A stretch of 6,157 nucleotides of DNA from Fimbriimonadia bacterium (GTDB lineage Bacteria; Armatimonadota; Fimbriimonadia; Fimbriimonadales; Fimbriimonadaceae), in assembly GCA_029824495.1 (NCBI GenBank), contig JALGXY010000065.1, positions 1 through 6,157 of the forward strand. The letters are read 5' to 3'. Position numbers and translations under genes: made by a program. The notes below the pieces were generated by a model. That model saw only the letters and a program-made list of their open reading frames with translations. It did not search any database and was not told where the DNA came from. Below, one piece after another: positions 1 to 4,934 of this stretch. Numbering within the stretch: the first letter of the stretch is position 1; every line of letters begins with the position of its first letter.

Positions 1-316
1 GATTCGAGAGGTCCTCACAGATATACAGGCCGATTCGCTCGACAACATCGGAGATGAGATCGCGCTGATGGAAAGACGATTTCATCAAGGCGACACGGTC
101 GTAGTATTCGTCGGCGCAAGAGACGAGTCGCTTCCCCAGCGGATTCTCACGATGCAGCATATCCACTTCGTCTGTCTGGTCTACGACGCTGCCGATTTCT
201 TCACTAATGCGAAGGCCAACAGCGCCCGATCAGCTGCCGATCCTGTCTACCTTGCCCAGCTCGAAGCAGCCGGGGCACAGGTCATTCCAATGCCTAAAGT
301 GGAGACCTATCAATGA
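1..316 (+). CDS. DUF58 domain protein, C-terminal part (5' end outside window)
   Basis: The reading frame is open from base 2 to a TGA at 314-316, giving 104 visible residues; the gene starts upstream of the window. The visible part looks like the end of the von Willebrand A-like fold of DUF58 proteins. It has a hydrophobic strand (DTVVVFVGA), a second strand (HFVCLVYD) followed by an acidic position, then a helix and a final strand (AQVIPMP) before the stop. DUF58 proteins are usually about 300-450 residues, so roughly the last quarter is present and the diagnostic N-terminal part cannot be checked. The ATG at 68 is internal to the frame and is not the real start. The stop overlaps the next gene by 4 bp (ATGA), so translation is probably coupled. 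The family typically sits between a MoxR-type AAA ATPase and a transglutaminase-like membrane protein, and the downstream neighbour matches that pattern. The exact function of the family is poorly defined; an envelope-linked role is inferred. Confidence 0.72.
   Translation, partial: IREVLTDIQADSLDNIGDEIALMERRFHQGDTVVVFVGARDESLPQRILTMQHIHFVCLVYDAADFFTNAKANSARSAADPVYLAQLEAAGAQVIPMPKVETYQ
301..304 (+). promoter_or_regulatory. Shine-Dalgarno for transglutaminase gene
   Basis: GGAG lies 8 bases before the ATG at 313, inside the end of the DUF58 gene. It supports the ATG at 313 as the start and initiation coupled to termination of the upstream gene. It is the clearest ribosome binding site in the window; holA, dnaB and guaA have weaker or no such signal. 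Confidence 0.6.
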
Positions 317-1311
317 CCCGCATCCCACCTCAGCTCAGCATTCTCGACTACATCCTGGCTGGACTCGGTGCAGTCCTGTCGACCTACTCGGTCGGCATGA
401 GCGTCGGCTATCCCAATCTCGCGGCCTTCTTGGCCGTCCTCGTCACACTAGCGACAGGTCTAGGCTTTCTTTTGGGCAAAGCGACCCGCGGAAAGAAGAT
501 CGCCCGATTCGATATCACTTTCTGGACAATTCTGGCAATCGCCTGTTGGATTCTGGTCTTCCCTCTCAACGCAGCCCTGCCTGAAGGCGGTTTTCCCTTC
601 CGGCTGATGGCGGCCGCATCGCTCTGCTGGATGCTGATCTTCTGCTCGGTCTTCTCGTGGCGAGATCAGACATTGCTCTTCTTGAGCCTGCCTTCAATCG
701 CCCTGTTCGGTCTTGTCGGTACGTTCGACACCTACTACTACGGCACTGCCCTCTTCTTCGCCTTTTTGATTTCGACAGGCGTTCTCTATGCGAGGGTCCA
801 TCAGCGCGGCATGATGAAGCGAGCCGAGCGGGCTGGTCAGGTTGATGTTGATCTGCTCTGGCGTGGCCCTTGGAAGTGGATGGCAGGCCCAGAATGGGCG
901 TTGGCCTCCGGCTTCCTTGTGGTGCTTGTCAGCATGGTAGGCGCACCAGCATTCAAAGAGTCGGTCCGCAACGTGGCCGGAAACATCAAGGTCTCTCTGC
1001 CCACAAACACGACCCCGCTCTCTGCACGATCTGGCTCCTCTCAGCAGACCGGCTACTTCGTCGGGCGTGGTCCGACCAGAGCCACTGATGATCCGCTGTT
1101 CAAAGTTAAAGGCAACGGGTTCAACTACCTGCGTCGAGACACAGCTCTTTCCCAATACACAGGCCGAGGCTGGTCTGCAACAACGGTCACCCTGCATGAG
1201 GACAACGCTGAGATCAACGCTTCTCGCAGCAGCGATGACCCGATGTTGACCGGACCCGAAGACGATCCTGAGTCCTGGACCTATCTCCGAGGTGATCACG
1301 CCGCAGGATGA
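313..1311 (+). CDS. TgpA-like transglutaminase, N-terminal membrane half (frameshifted gene, part 1)
   Basis: This 332-residue frame is the membrane half of a TgpA-like (DUF3488/transglutaminase) protein. By eye there are six or seven hydrophobic segments, around residues 10-28, 36-55, 67-85, 96-114, 119-137, 142-160 and 194-212. An extracytoplasmic beta-rich region follows, with a characteristic stretch at 272-287 (YLRRDTALSQYTGRGW) that commonly precedes the catalytic domain. It has no catalytic residues of its own. The last 15-20 residues before the TGA at 1309-1311 (for example ESWTYLRGDHAAG) do not look like the family. The plausible continuation (SPGPISEVITPQDD) is in the next frame. 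I therefore read 313-2254 as one gene with an indel. Removing one base would give a protein of about 646 residues, a normal length for the family. It starts at ATG 313 with a good ribosome binding site and a 4-bp overlap with DUF58. It could alternatively be a genuine membrane protein truncated by mutation. Confidence 0.75.
   Translation: MTRIPPQLSILDYILAGLGAVLSTYSVGMSVGYPNLAAFLAVLVTLATGLGFLLGKATRGKKIARFDITFWTILAIACWILVFPLNAALPEGGFPFRLMAAASLCWMLIFCSVFSWRDQTLLFLSLPSIALFGLVGTFDTYYYGTALFFAFLISTGVLYARVHQRGMMKRAERAGQVDVDLLWRGPWKWMAGPEWALASGFLVVLVSMVGAPAFKESVRNVAGNIKVSLPTNTTPLSARSGSSQQTGYFVGRGPTRATDDPLFKVKGNGFNYLRRDTALSQYTGRGWSATTVTLHEDNAEINASRSSDDPMLTGPEDDPESWTYLRGDHAAG
1250..1308 (+). other. Apparent frameshift junction in transglutaminase gene
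   Basis: Family-like coding moves from frame 1 to frame 2 here. The left limit is the frame-2 stop TGA at 1247-1249 and the right limit is the frame-1 stop TGA at 1309-1311. The shift is +1, equal to one extra base or two missing bases. Frame 2 already reads convincingly from about 1262 (KTILSPGPISEV), so the indel is probably between 1250 and 1265. The CCC run at 1255-1257 is the simplest candidate, because dropping one C gives a smooth join (MLTGPKTILSPGPI). It could be an assembly or sequencing error, a real mutation, or less likely translational recoding. Confidence 0.7.
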
Positions 1312-2254
1312 CCTGGTGTTCAGAGGAACCGGCGAGGTCATTTCAACCAACGTCAGCATCAAAGACGCGGTCAAAGCGGTGGCAACGATGCCGCGCACTG
1401 CCAACATTCCCAAAAACGTGCTGGCACAGATCGATGTCGATCGCGAGCGAGCCTCTCTGAACAAAGATGGGATCGATCCTCGTGTCCGGAGTCTCGCCCT
1501 TTCTGTCGCCGGCGATTCCAGGGTCAAATACAATCTCTCAGCGGATGCTGTCCCCAAGGACAATGATGCCTCTGCCTTCTTCCTTTTCGAAAGCAAAGAG
1601 GGCTACTGCGATCTGTTCGCCACGACGATGGTGAATATGGCCAGATCCGTTGATCTGCCGGCCCGGTTCGTGCTCGGCTATCTGATCACGCCAGGTCCGG
1701 CTGATGCCAACGGCTTTACGACGGTCCGAAGCAAAGACTATCACGCTTGGGCAGAGATCTACTTCGAAGGCTATGGCTGGATTCCGTTTGACCCGACCGA
1801 AGGAGCAGAGGCGGTTCCTGGCTTCGGGGTTGGATCAACCATGAATCCTGGTTTCCAGCTTACGGACGAGGCGCTCCGAGTCATCGGGATCGCGTTTGTT
1901 GTCCTGGCGCTGATCGTCCCGCTGGTCTTTTTTGCCGGCCGATCATTCCTTCGGGGAATGGGCGGAACAGCACGGAAGCACGGCGAGCTGCTGCGTCACC
2001 ACAGCAAGTTCCAGCGGATCCTCGAACAGACCTCTGGCAAACCAAAGCGATTCAGCCACACGCTGCCTGAATACACGAAGTTCATCAGCGACACGCTCGA
2101 TGTCAATGCCGGCGAGGCGCACGCAATTGCTGGAGCTTTCGACTCTGCCTTCTTTGCCCCAGAAGAGCCAGATCAGGAGAGCATCAAGAAACTGGGAGAA
2201 AGAGTCGCGAGTTTCCGCGAGACCCTGCGACATGCCCGGCCGACCTCTTCATAA
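1292..2254 (+). CDS. TgpA-like transglutaminase, catalytic half (frameshifted gene, part 2)
   Basis: This frame holds the papain-like transglutaminase core. The Cys is in GYCDLFATTM (codon 1607-1609, residue 106 of this frame), the His in DYHAWAEIYF (1742-1744, residue 151) and the Asp in WIPFDPTEG (1790-1792, residue 167). This is the Cys-His-Asp triad with family spacing. A single membrane segment follows at residues about 194-217. The C-terminal 100-residue cytoplasmic tail contains a HTLPEYTKF stretch typical of the DUF4129 region. The only nearby start codon is GTG 1292, which has no Shine-Dalgarno, overlaps the previous frame by 20 bp and would cut into a conserved stretch. Open coding in this frame extends back to about 1250, so this is more likely the second part of the gene starting at 313 than an independent gene. 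With one base removed the triad would be C432, H477, D493 of 646. Such proteins may hydrolyse or crosslink envelope proteins or peptides outside the membrane; the substrate is unknown. holA follows after 8 bp. Confidence 0.85.
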   Translation: MITPQDDLVFRGTGEVISTNVSIKDAVKAVATMPRTANIPKNVLAQIDVDRERASLNKDGIDPRVRSLALSVAGDSRVKYNLSADAVPKDNDASAFFLFESKEGYCDLFATTMVNMARSVDLPARFVLGYLITPGPADANGFTTVRSKDYHAWAEIYFEGYGWIPFDPTEGAEAVPGFGVGSTMNPGFQLTDEALRVIGIAFVVLALIVPLVFFAGRSFLRGMGGTARKHGELLRHHSKFQRILEQTSGKPKRFSHTLPEYTKFISDTLDVNAGEAHAIAGAFDSAFFAPEEPDQESIKKLGERVASFRETLRHARPTSS

Positions 2255-2262
2255 TAAAAGCG

Positions 2263-3387
2263 GTGGCATTCTCTGCTGACAAAGCTCTCCAGAACAGGCT
2301 GATCGTTCTAGGAGCCCCGGAACAAAGATCCAAGGGCTCCCAGGACATCAGCCTCGTTCTTGAGTCGTTGAAAGAGCTGATTTCTGCAGCAGGTTTGACC
2401 CCAGATGACCTCGACCTCGAGTCGTTCGCTGCTGACCAAAGACCACCACAAGAGTGGCTGGGCGCAGCCTGTCAGGTCCCGTTCCTTGCCGACTATCGAG
2501 TGGTTGTCGTTCGCAATATTGGGCGAGTCACACCGAAGAAATTCTGGGACGAGAACATTACGGCCAAGCACCCGTTTGTGCTTGAGGCAGCCAAGCTGCC
2601 AGATACAGCCCGCGTGATTCTGGTGGCGGATGAGGAGCCGCTTGGCGACCTAGGAAAACAGCAGAGGTTCGAGACGGCTGTCAGCAGTTGGCGGCGAATC
2701 GCTGAGAAGTCGGACGGCGTGGCCTACAGCTTTGAAGCAGACCCTTCAAAGATCATCGGCAGGCTTGTCGCAGCCGCTAAGGAGAGAGGCAAGAGCCTCG
2801 CTCGCCCAGCCGCAAGCCGGCTTGCCGAGATGGTCGGCGGCAAAGCCAATCTGGCCCTGGTCGAAGTTGAAAAGCTTGCTCTGTATGTCGGCGACCGTCC
2901 TGAAATCCGAGAGGCCGATATCAAGGCGCTCGTCTCCCCGGAGATCGAATACAGCGCATTCACGCTTGTCGATGCCATTGCAGAAGGTTCGGCCAAAAAG
3001 ACCCTTCAGCAGCTTGAGCTCCTCACGAATCGCCATTCCAAGCTCGAAGAGCAGGCGTTTCCGAGAATCTTCCCGCTCCTTCACCGCCAATTTCGGCTGA
3101 TCTGGCAGGCGAGGCTCTGCCTCAATGATCGATGCCCTATCGATAACCCATCGCCTCTGGTGCTGGAGAACCTGCCGAGTGATCTGAACATCAGCAAGCA
3201 GGCGCCGTGGCTGCAGTCGAGGCTGCAGAGGTCCGCTCAAGGGCTTAAGCTTCCCCAGCTTGCCCGGTGTATCAAAGAGCTCGAAGCAGCTGACTCTAAG
3301 CTGAAAGGACTTGAGCCAGCCTATACAGCACGCGAGACCATTGAGCAGATGGCGCTTAAGATGGCGAAAATCTGTTCGGGACGCTAA
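2263..3387 (+). CDS. holA: DNA polymerase III subunit delta
   Basis: Clamp-loader delta subunit, 374 residues (family usually 330-350). It opens the beta sliding clamp so that the gamma/tau-delta-delta' complex can load it on primed DNA. Family features seen in order are a first strand at about residues 12-18 (RLIVLGA); VPFLADYRVVVVRNI at 72-86; KLPDTARVILVADEEP at 111-126; LVEVEKLALYVGD with the following EADI at 199-220; SAFTLVDAIAEG at 231-242; and the C-terminal collar helices with LLHRQFRLIWQARL at 272-285 and ADSKLKGLEPAY at 343-354. There is no Walker A motif, as expected for delta. The start is GTG 2263, the only usual start codon near the expected N-terminus; the ribosome site is poor (AAAAG, 3 bases away), so coupling to the transglutaminase stop 8 bp upstream is likely. 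The stop TAA overlaps the dnaB stop on the other strand. Sequence divergence is high, but the order of motifs makes the call firm. Confidence 0.9.
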   Translation: MAFSADKALQNRLIVLGAPEQRSKGSQDISLVLESLKELISAAGLTPDDLDLESFAADQRPPQEWLGAACQVPFLADYRVVVVRNIGRVTPKKFWDENITAKHPFVLEAAKLPDTARVILVADEEPLGDLGKQQRFETAVSSWRRIAEKSDGVAYSFEADPSKIIGRLVAAAKERGKSLARPAASRLAEMVGGKANLALVEVEKLALYVGDRPEIREADIKALVSPEIEYSAFTLVDAIAEGSAKKTLQQLELLTNRHSKLEEQAFPRIFPLLHRQFRLIWQARLCLNDRCPIDNPSPLVLENLPSDLNISKQAPWLQSRLQRSAQGLKLPQLARCIKELEAADSKLKGLEPAYTARETIEQMALKMAKICSGR

Positions 3388-4826
3388 AAGCTCTCGCTCT
3401 TCGCACGCCGAGCCTTCAGCATCTCTCGGTACTCGTTCTTTGAGTCCTCATCCAGCGGGCTAAACCGGGTGAGAGCTGGCTGAAAGGCGAGCAGAACTTT
3501 GCCTGTCGGACCGGCACGATGCTTGAGAATGCCGAGTTCTGCAACTTCACCCTCTTCCGGATTAAATGGCTTATTCTCGTCCTCGTCCGATCTCTCTTGA
3601 TAGTATTTGTCGCGATAGATCGACATCACCATGTCGGCTTCTGCCTCAATCGAACCTGATTCGCTGAGATCCGAAAGGGTCGGCCGCTTGCTGTCGCGAG
3701 ACTCGACGGCTCGGTTGAACTGAGCCAAGGCGACAACCGGCACACCAACATCCTTGGAGAGCTGCTTGAGGCCGCGAGCGATCTGCCCCACCTCTTGATA
3801 GCGTTTTTCGGCTTTGCCCATTCCGCGCATAAGCTGAAGGTAATCGACAACAACCAGCTTGAGACTTCCGCCATCTTGTTCGAGCTTGGATTTCAGACGT
3901 AGACACTTCGCCCGCATAGCACCGGTCGTCATATCCGAGCTGTCGTCAATAAAAATGGGGAGGCGGTAGATATCTTCAACAGCGTCTGCCAAGGCCTGGT
4001 AGTCGTCGTTGTGTAGGTTCGGCTTCCTCAGGGTCCCCATCGAGACCTTAGCCATCGTAGAGATCATCCTCTGGACCAGATCGACACCGGTCATCTCCAG
4101 TGAGAAGATCGCGACTCCGCCATTCTCCTGAACCGCCACATTGGTCGCCATATTCAGCGCAAGCGACGTCTTGCCCATAGCAGGGCGCGCGGCCAGAATC
4201 AGGAGAGTGCCTGGCCGGAAACCACCGGTCAGTCGGTCGAGGTCAGAGAACCCACACATGAGCCCCTTAATCGGCTCGCCTGTCTCCATGAGACGGTCAA
4301 CGTCTTTGAAGAACTCATGAGCGAGTTCTCGGACCGACTCAAACTCTTTGCCCATCCGGCGCTTGCCGACGTCATAGACAGAATCTTCCGCTTCGGAGAG
4401 TTTCTCGCCAAGATCGGTCTCCTGGTCTTTGGCGAGCTTGATCAGAGTGTGACCCGCCATTTCGAGCCGTCTCAGGGTCGACTGGTCAAGGACAAGGTCG
4501 CTGTAGTGCTCTGCGTTGGCTGCGGTTGGAACTGTCTCTGAAATCTGGAGAAGGTACTCCGGGCCGCCGATCTCTTTCAGCTTGCCTCTCAGCTCGAGTT
4601 CCGTTCTGACGGTGACCAGGTCGACCGGGCGATTCTCCATTCGCACCTGAGAAAGCGCCTTAAAGATCTCCCTGTGCGCAGGCGCATAGAAATCTTCAGC
4701 CTTCATCTTGAAAATGAGACCATCACAAGCCTGCTCGGAGATCATCATGCTGCCGAGCGCAGACATTTCTGCCTCATAACTGTGAGGCGGGGTCATCCTT
4801 TCAAAATCGAAATCTTTGCGGGCCAT
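3384..4826 (-). CDS. dnaB: Replicative DNA helicase DnaB
   Basis: Hexameric 5'-3' helicase that unwinds DNA at the fork and binds primase; 480 residues, slightly longer than the usual 440-470. The N-terminal domain begins with PPHSYEAEMSALGSMM (13-28) and the linker lies around 150-185. The RecA-like domain follows: Walker A ARPAMGKTS at 213-221 (K219, T220), FSLEM at 241-245, Walker B LVVVDYLQLM at 324-333, LAQFNRAVESR at 367-377, RPTLSDLSESGSIEAEADMV at 381-400, and the arginine-finger stretch KHRAGPTG at 435-442 (R437). Oddities are SESG where RESG is usual, EAEAD where EQDAD is usual, and an acidic stretch at about 412-428 before the last motif. No intein or frame break is seen. The start ATG 4826 has no evident Shine-Dalgarno; M11 (ATG 4796) is an alternative, preceded directly by AAGG, which is too close to be a good site. 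It is divergent from guaA and its stop overlaps that of holA. Confidence 0.97.
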   Translation of the reverse strand: MARKDFDFERMTPPHSYEAEMSALGSMMISEQACDGLIFKMKAEDFYAPAHREIFKALSQVRMENRPVDLVTVRTELELRGKLKEIGGPEYLLQISETVPTAANAEHYSDLVLDQSTLRRLEMAGHTLIKLAKDQETDLGEKLSEAEDSVYDVGKRRMGKEFESVRELAHEFFKDVDRLMETGEPIKGLMCGFSDLDRLTGGFRPGTLLILAARPAMGKTSLALNMATNVAVQENGGVAIFSLEMTGVDLVQRMISTMAKVSMGTLRKPNLHNDDYQALADAVEDIYRLPIFIDDSSDMTTGAMRAKCLRLKSKLEQDGGSLKLVVVDYLQLMRGMGKAEKRYQEVGQIARGLKQLSKDVGVPVVALAQFNRAVESRDSKRPTLSDLSESGSIEAEADMVMSIYRDKYYQERSDEDENKPFNPEEGEVAELGILKHRAGPTGKVLLAFQPALTRFSPLDEDSKNEYREMLKARRAKSESF

Positions 4827-4837
4827 CTGGGGTCATC

Positions 4838-4868
4838 ATTATGCGCCTAAGGGGCAGTGCTCGGTCTA
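4838..4868 (-). promoter_or_regulatory. Candidate dnaB promoter (weak)
   Basis: On the minus strand TAGACC (4 of 6 to TTGACA) is followed after 19 bases by CATAAT (5 of 6 to TATAAT). Only 11 bases separate CATAAT from the dnaB ATG, so transcription from it would give a nearly leaderless mRNA. That would fit the lack of a Shine-Dalgarno. The spacer is longer than the optimal 17 bases, so this is a tentative call. Confidence 0.25.
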
Positions 4869-4914
4869 GGGCATCGGCCGAATAATAGGCATCTCTCTCC
4901 ACACAGTTTTCAAC

Positions 4915-4918
4915 AAGG
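4915..4918 (+). promoter_or_regulatory. Possible Shine-Dalgarno favouring TTG start of guaA
   Basis: AAGG (within AAGGGA) is 7 bases before an in-frame TTG at 4926 but 16 bases before the ATG at 4935. If it is the ribosome site, guaA begins at TTG and gains three residues (M-P-A) before MEHQLVAV. The ATG has the stronger codon but no ribosome site. Homology cannot separate the two, because both start only a few residues before the first conserved strand. Confidence 0.35.
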
Positions 4919-4934
4919 GATATCCTTGCCAGCA

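Larger units (their letters stand above)
4827..4934. promoter_or_regulatory. Divergent intergenic region, dnaB and guaA promoters
   Basis: These 108 bases separate the dnaB start (minus) from the guaA start (plus), so promoters for both are expected here. No perfect sigma-70 promoter is present. Candidates are, for dnaB, CATAAT (minus strand, 4843-4838) with TAGACC (4868-4863) 19 bases upstream, or TATTAT (4887-4882) with TTGAAA (4913-4908) 20 bases upstream. For guaA, AATAAT at 4881-4886 resembles a -10 element but has no good -35, and TATCCT at 4921-4926 is just before the start. The end near guaA (4895-4915) carries two 9-mers resembling DnaA boxes. I see no riboswitch-like structure or terminator. 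All assignments are by eye. Confidence 0.4.

Noticed and set aside
1292..1311. Two overlapping independent genes with a coupled GTG start at 1292
   Set aside because: There is no Shine-Dalgarno. Family-like coding in the second frame continues upstream of the GTG to about 1250, and the tail of the first frame after about 1255 does not resemble the family. One frameshifted gene explains it better.
1303..1312. Programmed +1 frameshift of the prfB type at the TGA stop followed by C
   Set aside because: There is no slippery CTT codon before the stop and no upstream Shine-Dalgarno-like stimulator, and the frame change appears to occur about 45-60 bases before the stop.
694..1596. Long antisense frame of 300 codons on the minus strand
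   Set aside because: It is opposite clear transglutaminase coding sequence, its translation is rich in Ser and Arg without any recognisable domain, and it has no supporting start context. It is a shadow of the sense gene.
2746..3240. 164-codon minus-strand frame inside holA
   Set aside because: The sense strand encodes a well-supported delta subunit; the antisense product has no family features.
3388..3440. Possible terminator hairpin after holA (GCTC paired with GAGC)
   Set aside because: The stem is only four pairs, lies in dnaB coding sequence and has no following T-run.
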